DNA from: Crenothrix sp. D3
Lineage (GTDB): Bacteria; Pseudomonadota; Gammaproteobacteria; Methylococcales; Methylomonadaceae
Length of the DNA stretch: 64,000 nucleotides
Reading direction: 5' to 3'
Assembly (NCBI GenBank): GCA_002134785.1
Contig: MBQZ01000051.1
Coordinates: 62,001 to 126,000, forward strand
This document shows positions 18,460-27,641 of the stretch, piece by piece; the first letter of the stretch is position 1, and each line of letters begins with the position of its first letter. The notes below the pieces were generated by a model, which was not told the origin of the DNA, did no database searches, and saw only the letters and a program-made list of their open reading frames with translations. The position numbers were made by a program, and so were the translations under genes.

Positions 18460-19404
18460 ATGACAAAATTAATGGAAGAAGTACCTTACGAAATGGCAGG
18501 AATGCGCTTAGATCAGGTGCTTGCAGAGCTATTTGCAGATTATTCACGCAGTAAATTACAAACATGGGTTAAAGCAGGGCGCGTCCAAGTCAATGGCGTG
18601 TCGTTGACAGTTAAAGATAAAGTCGATGGGGGTGAAATTATTACCCTCGATGCGGAAGCGGAAGTTATTATTCACGCTGAACCTGAAAAGATTCCGTTAG
18701 ATATTGTGTTTGAAGATGAGAGTTTACTTATCGTTTTCAAACCAGCGGGTCTAGTGGTACATCCTGCGGTGGGCAATTGGAACGGCACGCTAATGAATGC
18801 GTTACTGAATCATGATGCCAGTCTGGAAACCTTGCCCAGAGCGGGTATTATTCACCGTCTCGATAAAGACACCAGCGGCTTGTTAATGATTGCTAAAACC
18901 TTGCAAGCGCATAATAGCCTGACGCAACAATTGCAAGAACGGACAATTACCCGCGAGTATTTGGCTATTAGCCGTGGGCGTATGACCGCAGGCGGAACAA
19001 TTGATGAACCTATCGGACGACATCCGCAAGATAGATTGCGTTATGTGGTACGCGACGGTGGTAAAGAAGCGGTCACGCATTACCGCGTGGTGCATCGCTT
19101 TACCCGTCACACGCTGGTTAGGGTTAAATTAGAAACAGGACGCACGCATCAAATTCGTGTTCACATGGCATATATTCGCTTTCCGTTGTTGGGCGATCCT
19201 ATGTACGGCGGACGTTTTCAAATGCCACCGAATTGTAGTGAAGCTCTGGAAAAAGAACTACGCAGTTTTAAACGCCAAGCCTTACACGCGGAAAAACTCG
19301 GTTTGCTGCATCCTGTCACCGATCAATATATGGAATGGGTACAGCCTATGCCTGATGATATGGTTCGTTTACTCGCTGCATTAGCTGATAATGAACCACA
19401 ATAA
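18460..19404 (+). CDS. rluD: 23S rRNA pseudouridine synthase RluD
   Basis: Makes pseudouridines in helix 69 of 23S rRNA (positions 1911/1915/1917 in E. coli). An N-terminal S4 RNA-binding domain (MRLDQVLAELFADYSRSKLQTWVKAGRVQVNG) is followed by the catalytic domain with HRLDKDTSGLLMIAKT, whose Asp is the nucleophile, and GRTHQIRVHM. An earlier in-frame ATG at 18436 exists. A TATAAC box at 18424-18429 would place the transcript start about there, so 18460 is preferred (314 residues). The next gene, pgeF, overlaps its end by 14 bp. Confidence 0.95.
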   Translation: MTKLMEEVPYEMAGMRLDQVLAELFADYSRSKLQTWVKAGRVQVNGVSLTVKDKVDGGEIITLDAEAEVIIHAEPEKIPLDIVFEDESLLIVFKPAGLVVHPAVGNWNGTLMNALLNHDASLETLPRAGIIHRLDKDTSGLLMIAKTLQAHNSLTQQLQERTITREYLAISRGRMTAGGTIDEPIGRHPQDRLRYVVRDGGKEAVTHYRVVHRFTRHTLVRVKLETGRTHQIRVHMAYIRFPLLGDPMYGGRFQMPPNCSEALEKELRSFKRQALHAEKLGLLHPVTDQYMEWVQPMPDDMVRLLAALADNEPQ

Positions 19405-20125
19405 GCACTGGATAACCCCCGATTGGCCCGCGCCTGCTAACATTCACGCTGCCACCACCTTACGCACTGGTGGCGTGAGTGTCACGCCTTACGACAGCCT
19501 TAATCCAGCGACTCATGTCGGTGATGATGAGGACTGTGTGCGTGAAAATCGGCAACGCATTAAAACCATGCTGGCGTTACCTAGCGAGCCTGTGTGGCTA
19601 GAACAAACACACAGCAATCTTGTGATTAACGCGGGGCAAGCGACTACATTGCAACAAGCCGATGCGAGTGTCAGCGATCAAGCGGGCGTGGTGTGTGCCG
19701 TGTTAACGGCTGATTGTTTGCCGCTATTAATCTGCTCTACCGATGGTCAACAAATCGCCGCAATTCATGCGGGTTGGAAGGGATTATTGGCGGGCATTAT
19801 CACCAATACCATCAATGTCTTAGCGACTACTGAGGTGTTAGTGTGGTTAGGGCCTGCTATTGGCGCGGCGTGTTTTGAAGTTGGTGCAGAAGTGCGTGAA
19901 GTGTTTGTGGCAAAATCTGCCGTGTTTGCTTCCGCCTTTACGCAAACCAACACTAACAAATACTTAGCCGACATTTACCAACTGGCGCGGATTGAATTAG
20001 CGACACTGGGTATTCATGCTGTTTATGGCGGTGAATTTTGTACCGTCACCGACCAAGCTCGTTTTTATTCCTATCGTCGCGATACCCAAACAGGACGGTT
20101 AGCAACACTTATCTGGAGAACATAA
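19391..20125 (+). CDS. pgeF: Purine nucleoside phosphorylase / laccase-domain protein PgeF (YfiH)
   Basis: 244 residues, usual for the Cu-oxidase_4 / LACC1 family. The metal-site residues are visible: the first His in LEQTHSNLV, Cys in LTADCLPLLI and the second His in AAIHAGWKGL. The family acts on purine nucleosides, and in E. coli it also removes a wrongly added L-Ser from peptidoglycan precursors. The order bamD / rluD / pgeF is conserved in gammaproteobacteria. It overlaps rluD by 14 bp. Confidence 0.92.
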   Translation: MNHNKHWITPDWPAPANIHAATTLRTGGVSVTPYDSLNPATHVGDDEDCVRENRQRIKTMLALPSEPVWLEQTHSNLVINAGQATTLQQADASVSDQAGVVCAVLTADCLPLLICSTDGQQIAAIHAGWKGLLAGIITNTINVLATTEVLVWLGPAIGAACFEVGAEVREVFVAKSAVFASAFTQTNTNKYLADIYQLARIELATLGIHAVYGGEFCTVTDQARFYSYRRDTQTGRLATLIWRT

Positions 20126-20130
20126 GGACT

Positions 20131-20955
20131 GTGCATTTACTGATTTATATTATTATTTTTACCGCTGTCGGTGGTGTATTAAGTGTATTGGCAGCAGGTA
20201 TTTTTTTATTACTGCCCGACGCGCAACGCAACGCCGTCTTACCGCACGGCATTAGTTTTGCGATTGGCGCGTTACTCGCCGTTGCCTTTTGGGGCTTAAT
20301 TCCCGAAGCCTTTGAAGCAGTTAAACCTGAACAATTTCAAACACTATCAGGCACTATTTTAGTTGGCATACTGGGCTTTTTCGTATTGGAAAAATTATTG
20401 GTGTGGCGACATTGCCATTTTGGTGATTGCGCGGCTTACGACGATAATGACCACGACCATAGTCACGAACACGGACATCATCACGGAGTCAGTAAATCCG
20501 CAGGGGCGTTAATTATTATTGGTGATGGTATTCATAACTTTGTCGATGGTGTACTCATTGGCGCGGCATTTTTAACCGATGTACAGTTAGGCATAGTCAC
20601 TAGCTTAGCCGTTGCGGCGCATGAAATTCCGCAAGAAGTTGGCGATTTCGCCATTTTATTAGAAAGCGGTTACAGCAAAAGTAAAGCCTTGTTTTACAAT
20701 ATCCTTGCCAGTTTAACGACTGTCATTGGTGGCGTGTTGGCTTATTTTAGCTTGGCAGATTTACACGCCAGCTTGCCGTATTTTCTCGCACTGGCAGCCT
20801 CTAGTTTTATTTATATTGCTGTGGCTGATTTAATTCCATCGCTGCATAAAAAAACCGATACCAAAACCTCATTACAACAAATTGCCTTGATTACCGCAGG
20901 CGTGTTGTTGATTTGTACCTTACATGACATTGCTCACCATGTAGACGTGGGGTGA
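20131..20955 (+). CDS. ZIP-family metal transporter
   Basis: About 274 residues from a GTG at 20131, with purine-rich AAGGA just before it; the open frame extends upstream inside pgeF in a shifted frame. Membrane helices surround a His-rich loop (DHDHSHEHGHHHG, about residues 108-120). The ZIP metal-site helices are clear: GDGIHNFVDGVLIG (HNxxD) and AAHEIPQEVGDFAILLESG (HExxxE). The family imports zinc or related divalent metals into the cytosol. It lies 26 bp upstream of hypF, so it may be cotranscribed and could supply nickel or zinc for hydrogenase maturation. The specific metal is not determined. Confidence 0.9.
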   Translation: MHLLIYIIIFTAVGGVLSVLAAGIFLLLPDAQRNAVLPHGISFAIGALLAVAFWGLIPEAFEAVKPEQFQTLSGTILVGILGFFVLEKLLVWRHCHFGDCAAYDDNDHDHSHEHGHHHGVSKSAGALIIIGDGIHNFVDGVLIGAAFLTDVQLGIVTSLAVAAHEIPQEVGDFAILLESGYSKSKALFYNILASLTTVIGGVLAYFSLADLHASLPYFLALAASSFIYIAVADLIPSLHKKTDTKTSLQQIALITAGVLLICTLHDIAHHVDVG

Positions 20956-20981
20956 TTGTTTCTGGCTAGAGAGGTCATTAA

Positions 20982-23273
20982 TTGAAACGCTTACGCCTCA
21001 CCCTAACAGGCTTATTACAAGGTATTGGTTTTCGCCCTTACGTCTACCGCTTGGCGACCACGCATAAGCTGACGGGCTGGGTGGCCAATGACCGCGACCG
21101 TGTATTGATAGAAATTGAAGGCAATGAACAGCAACTAATCGATTTTTTAGTTGCTTTACCAAATAATGTGCCTGCTTGTGGGCAACTCAGCGATTGTCAG
21201 CAATACGTCATTCCTGTCACTTATCAGCAAGGTTTTCAGTTTAAACCCAGTTTGAATGTGAATAGTGAAACTGCCATCTTTGTTTGTCCTGATATTGTGG
21301 TCTGTGATGCGTGCGTGGCAGAATTATTTGACCCTAATAATCGCCGCTATCAACACCCGTTTATCAGTTGCTGTCATTGTGGCCCGCGTTACAGTGTCAT
21401 GCACGGTTTGCCTTATGACCGCTGTCAAACCAGTTTGCGGGATTTTCCATTGTGTGAACAATGCGCCGCTGAATACCAAAATCCGCATAATCGCCGTTTT
21501 TATGCCCAAACCATTGCTTGCCCAGATTGCGGGCCGCAACTGACTTTATGTGATAACTCAGGCACACCGATAACGCACGGACAAGCGGCGATAAATGACA
21601 CGGTCAATGCCTTAACAGCGGGGAAAATAATCGCAATCAAAGCTATCGGTGGTTTTCAATTACTACTGGATGCTAATAATTCAATGGCAGTGGCGCGATT
21701 ACGGACGCTGAAACAACGTGCAGGTAAACCGTTTGCGGTGATGGTTAAATCACTGGCACAAGCCGAACAACTGTGTGAACTTAGCCAAATAAAGCGACAA
21801 TGTTTACGTTCTGCCGCCGCGCCTATTGTATTAGCCCAAGCCAAACCGCATTCAAAAGCACTATTGGACAATGTCGCGCCTAAGCAAGCCCTGTTAGGCA
21901 TAATGTTACCGTCTTCGCCGATACATCATCTCATCATGGCACAGTTGAATAGCCCTTTGATAGCCACCAGCGGCAATCGACACGGTGAACCGATTTGTAT
22001 TGATAACCAGCAAGCGTTTGAACATTTAAACGGTTTAGCGGATTTTTTTCTGGTACATGACAGGGATATTTTACGACCGCTGGATGATTCTATTATTCGT
22101 GTCATTGCCGACACGCCGACGGTATTACGTCGTGCTAGAGGCTATGTGCCGACACCAATAATGTTAAAACAAACGATACCGCCCACCTTAGCGGTTGGCG
22201 CACAATTAAAAAACACAGTGGCAATCGCACATGGACATCATGTTATCGTTAGCCAGCATTTAGGCGATTTAGAACAACGCGAAACTGCACAGCAACACGC
22301 CACCACTATTGATGATTTAAGCCAATTTTACGCACTCAAACCTGAACGCATTATCAGTGACACCCATCCCGATTATGTCAGTAGCTTGTATGCGCAAAAT
22401 TCAGGCTTGCCCGTGCAAACTGTCCAACACCACTACGCGCATATTTTGGCGTGTATGGCAGAACATCAACTCGAACCGCCCGTGTTAGGGGTAGCGTGGG
22501 ATGGCACAGGGCTAGGCACAGACAAACAACTCTGGGGCGGTGAATTTTTACAAATAAACCCGCATGGCTGGCAACGTGTCGCCCATTGTCGCCCGTTTCC
22601 CTTAGTCGGTGGTTTTGCCGCAATCAAAGAACCACGCCGTGCCGCGTTGGGTTTGTTGTACGCGTGGCAGGGCGAAGTAATATTTACTGACGAATACGCG
22701 CCACTGTTAAGCGCGTTTTCTGCGGTTGAATTAAAGCTATTGCGTGGAATGTTAAAAAACCAACTCAACTGCCCGATGACGACTAGCATTGGACGTTTAT
22801 TTGATGCCTTTTCCAGTTTGTTAGATTTATGTCAAATCAGCGAGTTTGAAGGGCAGGCAGCAATGGCGTTAGAAGCCTGTGCTATGAGCCACTCGTTCCC
22901 ACGCGCAGCAAAAAAATGCAGTAACGGTGTGCCGCGCCGTGCTTATCCTACCGAACTGATTGAAGCAGACGGTTTAAGCCTCGACTGGCAACCATTACTC
23001 ACAGGCGTGTTAGCGGATTTAAATCAAGTGAGTCATGAACAAATCGCCGCTAACATTCATCACAGTCTAGCCAACTGGGTGTTTGCCGTAGCAGAAAAAA
23101 CTAACGCGACACGCTTAGTCTTAAGCGGAGGCTGTTTTCAAAATGCGTATTTAGTGGAAGCGATAGTGAATGCAGAGCAATCGCGACAGTATGAACTTTT
23201 TCGCCATGCCACTATTCCACCGAATGATGGTGGTTTAGCATTAGGACAGATTTACGCCTGCGTGTTAAATTAA
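20982..23273 (+). CDS. hypF: Carbamoyltransferase HypF (hydrogenase maturation)
   Basis: 763 residues from a TTG start. HypF makes a carbamoyl adenylate and passes it to HypE, the source of the CN ligands of [NiFe] hydrogenase. Domains: acylphosphatase (about 1-88, GIGFRPYVYRLA), two zinc fingers (CDACVAEL...CCHCG and CEQC...CPDCG, about 108-185), YrdC (about 200-385) and a Kae1-like C-terminal half (VQHHYAHILACMAEH, VLSGGCFQNAYL). Residues 638-656 (SFPRAAKKC...) look like an insertion that matches a diverged palindromic repeat (see 22894-22944). Confidence 0.95.
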   Translation: MKRLRLTLTGLLQGIGFRPYVYRLATTHKLTGWVANDRDRVLIEIEGNEQQLIDFLVALPNNVPACGQLSDCQQYVIPVTYQQGFQFKPSLNVNSETAIFVCPDIVVCDACVAELFDPNNRRYQHPFISCCHCGPRYSVMHGLPYDRCQTSLRDFPLCEQCAAEYQNPHNRRFYAQTIACPDCGPQLTLCDNSGTPITHGQAAINDTVNALTAGKIIAIKAIGGFQLLLDANNSMAVARLRTLKQRAGKPFAVMVKSLAQAEQLCELSQIKRQCLRSAAAPIVLAQAKPHSKALLDNVAPKQALLGIMLPSSPIHHLIMAQLNSPLIATSGNRHGEPICIDNQQAFEHLNGLADFFLVHDRDILRPLDDSIIRVIADTPTVLRRARGYVPTPIMLKQTIPPTLAVGAQLKNTVAIAHGHHVIVSQHLGDLEQRETAQQHATTIDDLSQFYALKPERIISDTHPDYVSSLYAQNSGLPVQTVQHHYAHILACMAEHQLEPPVLGVAWDGTGLGTDKQLWGGEFLQINPHGWQRVAHCRPFPLVGGFAAIKEPRRAALGLLYAWQGEVIFTDEYAPLLSAFSAVELKLLRGMLKNQLNCPMTTSIGRLFDAFSSLLDLCQISEFEGQAAMALEACAMSHSFPRAAKKCSNGVPRRAYPTELIEADGLSLDWQPLLTGVLADLNQVSHEQIAANIHHSLANWVFAVAEKTNATRLVLSGGCFQNAYLVEAIVNAEQSRQYELFRHATIPPNDGGLALGQIYACVLN
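22894..22944 (+). repeat. Diverged GTTCCCACGCG repeat read in frame inside hypF
   Basis: It aligns without gaps to the repeats at 52669 and 56331: CGTTCCCACGCGC (13 bp) is identical, AATGCAGT recurs 8 bp later, and GCCGCG 8 bp after that, all at the same spacing. The complementary arms have decayed, so it no longer forms the hairpin. It encodes about residues 638-654 of HypF, between EACAMSH and YPTELIEADG. Confidence 0.7.
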
Positions 23274-23357
23274 CGGTGCGAATCTGTCACGTCCGCATCG
23301 GTTGAGGGCGAGCTGATTGACTGCACACTGTATTTTCTAAAATTTTAAGGAGTTGTT

Positions 23358-23657
23358 ATGTTCGTTCGTATATTAGGTTTAACGGTATTAATGGCATTTG
23401 CAAGCACGGCTCAAGCGGTGAGTTATGATTGTCAAAAAGCCAAAACATTTACTGAAAAAGCTATCTGTCAAGATCAAGAATTATCGGCGTTAGATGATGA
23501 ATTAGACTCCTCATATCAAGCCGCCGAAGCGCGTAGTAAAAATCCCAAGGCATTAAAAAAACAACAAATGAAATGGTTAAGTGAACGTGATACTTGCCAA
23601 ACCAACAACTGTGTTAAAAAATCCTATCAAAAACGCATTATTGATTTAGAGCCATAA
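23358..23657 (+). CDS. Small exported protein, LprI/DUF1311-like
   Basis: 99 residues with a signal peptide (FVRILGLTVLMAFASTAQA). The mature part has the four-cysteine pattern C..KAKTFTEKAIC.......C....C and the segments CQDQELSALDDELDSSYQAAEA and WLSERDTC, as in the LprI-type lysozyme-inhibitor family. It probably acts in the periplasm. It sits inside the hyp cluster between hypF and hypC, with a good AAGGAG ribosome site, but no functional tie to hydrogenase maturation is known. Confidence 0.82.
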   Translation: MFVRILGLTVLMAFASTAQAVSYDCQKAKTFTEKAICQDQELSALDDELDSSYQAAEARSKNPKALKKQQMKWLSERDTCQTNNCVKKSYQKRIIDLEP

Positions 23658-23661
23658 TCTC

Positions 23662-23898
23662 ATGTGCTTAGCCATTCCCGCAAAAATTATCAGCATTTCT
23701 GAAAACGACAATGCTTTACAACGCATGGCGCGAGTCGATTTTTCAGGTGTAATAAAAGACATTAGTTTGGCGTATTTGCCCGAAGCCAAGGTAAATGATT
23801 ATGTGATTGTTCATGCGGGATTGGCTTTGTCGATATTAGATGAAGACGAAGCACGCATCACCTTAGCCGCCTTTGCTGAGATGAATAATGTTCAATAA
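23662..23898 (+). CDS. hypC: Hydrogenase maturation chaperone HypC
   Basis: 78 residues beginning [12 protein letters not shown]. Cys2 is the conserved residue that binds the Fe(CN)2CO unit and the immature hydrogenase large subunit. Further family segments are [19 protein letters not shown] and [20 protein letters not shown]. It works with HypD in assembling the iron centre. It overlaps hypD by 11 bp. Confidence 0.95.
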   Translation: MCLAIPAKIISISENDNALQRMARVDFSGVIKDISLAYLPEAKVNDYVIVHAGLALSILDEDEARITLAAFAEMNNVQ

Positions 23899-24976
23899 AC
23901 TCGCCTTTCGTGATCCAGTCGTTGCCAAACAATTAGTCGCCGCTATTCAACACATCAGCACCCAACCGTGGGCTATTATGGAAGTGTGCGGCGGTCAAAC
24001 TCATAGCATTATTCAATACGGTATCGACCAATTATTGCCCGACAATATCCGCCTGATTCACGGGCCGGGTTGCCCTGTCTGCGTTACCCCGTTGGAATAT
24101 ATCGACAAAGCCTTAGCCATTGCCAACGTACCGAACATTATTTTTTGTTCGTTTGGCGATATGTTGCGCGTACCCAGTTCACATCAAGATTTACTCAGTA
24201 GCAAAGCCCAAGGCGCGGATATTCGTATCGTGTATTCACCATTGGACGCGCTGAAAATTGCCCAAGACAATCCAAACCGTGAAGTGGTGTTTTTTGCCGT
24301 CGGATTTGAAACCACCGCGCCGACCACCGCCTTAGCCGCCCAGCAAGCCAAACAACTGGGCTTGAAAAACTTTTCTCTTTTGACCTGTCATGTCTGTGTA
24401 CCCCCTGTGATGCAGGCGTTATTAGCATCGGAAAATTGCCAAGTACAAGGCTTTCTAGCCGCAGGTCACGTCTGCGCCATCATGGGTTATGGACAATATC
24501 ACCCGATTGCCGAACGCTATCGTGTGCCGATTGTCGTCACAGGATTTGAACCTGTCGATATATTGCAAGGCATCTACCAATGCGTCCAACAACTGGAAGC
24601 AGGGCGGTTTGAAGTCGAAAATGCTTATAGCCGTGTAGTGCGTGAACAAGGCAACCCCGCCGCACAACACGCCATGCAGCAGGTTTTTATCACAGTTGAC
24701 CGCAACTGGCGCGGCTTGGGCAACATTCCCCAAAGCGGCTTAATGTTAGCCCCTGAATTTGCCGATTGGAATGCCGAATTGAAATTCAACGTGCAGTCCG
24801 TCAACACCCAAGAACCCGTCGCCTGTCGCAGTGGTGACGTGTTACAAGGCTTAATCAAACCTGCACAATGCCCAGAATTTGCCACCACCTGTACGCCTGA
24901 GCATCCGTTAGGTGCAACGATGGTTTCTACTGAGGGTGCTTGTGCGGCTTATTATCGTTATCGGAGAAACGGTTAA
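23888..24976 (+). CDS. hypD: Hydrogenase maturation Fe-S protein HypD
   Basis: 362 residues. HypD holds a 4Fe-4S cluster and the scaffold site where Fe receives CN and CO. Conserved blocks are visible: [53 protein letters not shown] and the C-terminal [12 protein letters not shown]. The frame converges with the minus-strand toxin gene, overlapping it by 4 bp at 24973-24976. This shows the accessory insertion begins right at the hypD stop. Confidence 0.96.
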   Translation: MFNKLAFRDPVVAKQLVAAIQHISTQPWAIMEVCGGQTHSIIQYGIDQLLPDNIRLIHGPGCPVCVTPLEYIDKALAIANVPNIIFCSFGDMLRVPSSHQDLLSSKAQGADIRIVYSPLDALKIAQDNPNREVVFFAVGFETTAPTTALAAQQAKQLGLKNFSLLTCHVCVPPVMQALLASENCQVQGFLAAGHVCAIMGYGQYHPIAERYRVPIVVTGFEPVDILQGIYQCVQQLEAGRFEVENAYSRVVREQGNPAAQHAMQQVFITVDRNWRGLGNIPQSGLMLAPEFADWNAELKFNVQSVNTQEPVACRSGDVLQGLIKPAQCPEFATTCTPEHPLGATMVSTEGACAAYYRYRRNG

Positions 24977-25302
24977 GTGGCTGTTTTTATAATACGCTTA
25001 ATTTCAGCGTTTGAAATATCGGCTTGTTCTGATTTTGAATAAACGGTTAGTAATACAATATCCGTTTGCTGTTTTAAGTAATAAATAACGCGATACCCTC
25101 CGCTTTTACCGCGTTGAGCATCGGAGTTTCTCACTCTGACTTTATAAACAATGTATGTACCGTGTTGGATTCTATCGCCTAGTAATTCACCTTGTTGCAA
25201 CTGTTGAATAACAGGCTCTATATCATTACGAATATGGACATATTTTTTAATCAACTGTCTCAAACTACGTTTAAATTCACCCGTATAAGAGACAGTTATC
25301 AT
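24973..25302 (-). CDS. RelE/ParE-type toxin
   Basis: 109 residues with the RelE-like plan: N-terminal beta strand, helical hairpin ([31 protein letters not shown]), then strands [25 protein letters not shown] and [13 protein letters not shown], and a final helix [12 protein letters not shown]. Members usually cut mRNA on the ribosome or inhibit gyrase. It overlaps the upstream antitoxin gene by 4 bp (25299-25302), the normal order for such pairs. It lies between hypD and hypE with its partner. Confidence 0.85.
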   Translation of the reverse strand: MITVSYTGEFKRSLRQLIKKYVHIRNDIEPVIQQLQQGELLGDRIQHGTYIVYKVRVRNSDAQRGKSGGYRVIYYLKQQTDIVLLTVYSKSEQADISNAEIKRIIKTAT

Positions 25303-25505
25303 GTTTCTAAATCATCCCACAGCGTCTCAATCGCTTGCGTTTCGCCGTTTAATGCTTCTTGCCAACCTTGTTGAAAACTTTGCGTTGCCGTATTTAACTG
25401 CACACTTTCTCTAAACGTATGAATGATATTCAACAAAGCAGGCAAATACTCAGGCGGCATTTGTTTAACTTCTTGTTCTATTCTTTCTAAATAAGTTGTG
25501 TTCAT
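25299..25505 (-). CDS. Probable antitoxin of the RelE-type pair
   Basis: 68 residues from the ATG at 25505, chosen because AGGA lies about 7 bp before it; an upstream Met at 25538 would add 11 residues and overlap the next gene. The sequence MNTTYLERIEQEVKQMPPEY and LNIIHTFRESVQ is helical, with a tail [22 protein letters not shown]. It has no clear DNA-binding motif, as in many antitoxins of this kind. Assignment rests on size and the 4-bp overlap with the toxin. Confidence 0.7.
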   Translation of the reverse strand: MNTTYLERIEQEVKQMPPEYLPALLNIIHTFRESVQLNTATQSFQQGWQEALNGETQAIETLWDDLET

Positions 25506-25522
25506 TGGGATTCCTGCTTTTG

Positions 25523-26455
25523 TTAGCATTTTTTGCAATATCTATTATTTATTTTTCTTGACCATGAAGATGGGTGAGTTGCATAGAATTGATGTTGACA
25601 CAGATTTTTAATAGTATCTTTTACTTGTGATTTTAAACTTTTCTTTTCGTTTATATCGCCAGTGCAAGCATTTAAAATAATAAAAGGTTTATATAAATCT
25701 ACTCGGCGGATAAAATCACTCTTACATTCTTCATATAATCTTTCCCACACAGAATCCCTAATATACTCATTTATTCCAATCTTTGTTTTTTGTCCTTTGT
25801 CACTCAATATGTAATGAAGCGAAGCCTGAAAAGGTACAGGATTAACAAAACAGATGCGATATGTAGCATCTTTATCAAATAATATTTCCAATGTGCCAGT
25901 TGCATTTTTTTCATGAGGATATTTCAAAATATCACTCGTAAAATATTTGTAAAAATTTATTCCTGTTGCGCCATTAGCTGGTTGTAATGCTGTAAAATTT
26001 GAATTATTCATGTCTGAAATATCTGGATAATGATATTCCTCTTTATGAGGTGATTCTAAGATAATCAGAATGTTTTTAGCTTCATCATCATTTTCAATTG
26101 GTTTTTTATATGGTAGGGAATTAGTAACTGGTGGATAATCATTGATTGTTGTTGTTTTCCAATCGCCTGCACAGTGAGTATTGTTAGGTTCGCAAAGTAT
26201 CCATCCACATTGATGGTTACATATTAAATCATAGCGATAAACGTCTGGCATACGTTTTCCGTAAAAGAAATCTTTTGGAACTGTAAATGATGTTTGAGTG
26301 TTTCTACAATAAAAGTTATCAAGCAAAGGAATAGAGTCATATAACGGACTTAAATCAATAGGTTTCAATTTACGAGTACAATTTGGATGACAAACCATAA
26401 CCTTATCTTGTAAATAACAAGATTCACAACCAAACTCTAATATCAAATCAGCCAC
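25523..26455 (-). CDS. Unknown Cys-rich protein, possible uracil-DNA-glycosylase-like fold
   Basis: 310 residues, A+T-rich compared with its neighbours. The N-terminal part has Cys clusters (CESC, CHPNC, CNHQC, plus THC) suggesting zinc binding. The C-terminal half has ILIILESPHKEEYHYP, FVNPVPFQASLHYIL and YATHPSSWSRKI. The first and last recall motif positions of the uracil-DNA-glycosylase superfamily (an acidic/His loop after a strand, and HPS near the end), but the match is weak. It lies in the accessory insertion between hypD and hypE beside a toxin-antitoxin pair, so a mobile or defence role is possible. Function unknown. Confidence 0.55.
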   Translation of the reverse strand: MADLILEFGCESCYLQDKVMVCHPNCTRKLKPIDLSPLYDSIPLLDNFYCRNTQTSFTVPKDFFYGKRMPDVYRYDLICNHQCGWILCEPNNTHCAGDWKTTTINDYPPVTNSLPYKKPIENDDEAKNILIILESPHKEEYHYPDISDMNNSNFTALQPANGATGINFYKYFTSDILKYPHEKNATGTLEILFDKDATYRICFVNPVPFQASLHYILSDKGQKTKIGINEYIRDSVWERLYEECKSDFIRRVDLYKPFIILNACTGDINEKKSLKSQVKDTIKNLCQHQFYATHPSSWSRKINNRYCKKC

Positions 26456-26520
26456 TATTCATTCCTTCTTAGTTTCGTTAGTGTCGCATTGGGTTTAATG
26501 ATAGTCTAATTATACTCTGA

Positions 26521-26553
26521 AGACCTGCGAGGTTTTAAAAACCTCGCAGGTCT
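26521..26553. repeat. 33-bp palindrome (copy 2 of 2)
   Basis: Identical over all 33 bases to the copy inside czcB at 8352-8384. Here it is intergenic, 38 bp before the hypE start and 65 bp upstream of the minus-strand unknown gene. It may mark the right edge of the accessory insertion in the hyp cluster. Confidence 0.95.
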
Positions 26554-26590
26554 TTACTACGCCCACTAATCACCCTTTAATGAGTTCATT

Positions 26591-27628
26591 ATGGAATTAA
26601 CCTGTCCCTTACCTTTGCAATATGAACAAATCGTTATGGCACACGGCGGAGGTGGTCGCTTGATGCAGCAATTACTGGCGCGTGTCGTGCAACCCACGTT
26701 TAGCAATGATTATTTGAATCAGCAGCACGACAGCGCGGTGTTTTCCATCGGCACACAGCGCGTGGCATTTACCAGCGATTCTTACGTTATCAAACCGCTA
26801 TTTTTTAAAGGCGGCGATATAGGCAAACTGGCGGTATGCGGCACGGTTAATGATTTAGCCATGAGCGGCGCGAAACCGTTATTTTTAAGCTGTTCGTTGA
26901 TTATTGAAGAAGGTTTCCCGATTGAAACCTTACAAACTATTTTGCAATCCATGCAGGACACAGCTGGGCAAGCAGGGGTGATGATCGTTACAGGCGACAC
27001 CAAAGTCGTCGATCACGGCAAAGGCGACGGTTTATATATCAACACTGCGGGTATTGGTTTATTGGATAGCGATTTGATTATTCAACCGTCCAGCATTCAA
27101 GTCGGTGATGCGGTGATACTCAGCGGCGATTTAGCGCGGCACGGTATCGCGGTGATGCTGGAGCGCGAAGGTTTGGAGTTTGAAAGTGACATAATCAGCG
27201 ATTGCACAGTGTTATCGCCGTTAGTACAGGATTTATTACAGGGAGGGATTGATATTCACTGTTTGCGCGATTTAACACGCGGTGGCTTAGCGTCGTGTTT
27301 GATTGAATTAGCACACAGTGCGAACGTGCATATTGAAATAACTGAAACGTCACTACCGATTATTGAACCTGTCAGAACTGCCTGTGAATTGCTGGGTTTT
27401 GATCCGTTGTATATTGCCAATGAAGGTTGTTTTGCTTTGTTTCTACCGCCTGAACAAGTGGACAGCGCGTTAGCTGTATTACAAAAACATCAAGCAGGAC
27501 AACACGCTTGCCAAATTGGCACAGTCAAAGCAGTACATGAACAGGGTTTATTAACGCTAAGTACCGCAATGGGTATCGTGCGTGGTTTGGATTTATTGAG
27601 TGGTGAACAGTTGCCGCGTATTTGTTAA
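26591..27628 (+). CDS. hypE: Hydrogenase maturation protein HypE
   Basis: 345 residues. HypE dehydrates a C-terminal thiocarboxamide to thiocyanate, the CN donor for the [NiFe] centre. It has the AHGGGGRLMQQLL start, DSYVIKPLFFKGGDIGKLAVCGTVNDLAMSGA (AIRS-type ATP site), GDTKVVDHGKGDG and the essential C-terminal PRIC ending. It is separated from hypD by 1.6 kb of accessory genes on the other strand, so it needs its own promoter. No hydrogenase structural genes, hypA or hypB are in the window. Confidence 0.96.
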   Translation: MELTCPLPLQYEQIVMAHGGGGRLMQQLLARVVQPTFSNDYLNQQHDSAVFSIGTQRVAFTSDSYVIKPLFFKGGDIGKLAVCGTVNDLAMSGAKPLFLSCSLIIEEGFPIETLQTILQSMQDTAGQAGVMIVTGDTKVVDHGKGDGLYINTAGIGLLDSDLIIQPSSIQVGDAVILSGDLARHGIAVMLEREGLEFESDIISDCTVLSPLVQDLLQGGIDIHCLRDLTRGGLASCLIELAHSANVHIEITETSLPIIEPVRTACELLGFDPLYIANEGCFALFLPPEQVDSALAVLQKHQAGQHACQIGTVKAVHEQGLLTLSTAMGIVRGLDLLSGEQLPRIC

Positions 27629-27641
27629 AAAATATATTTTT

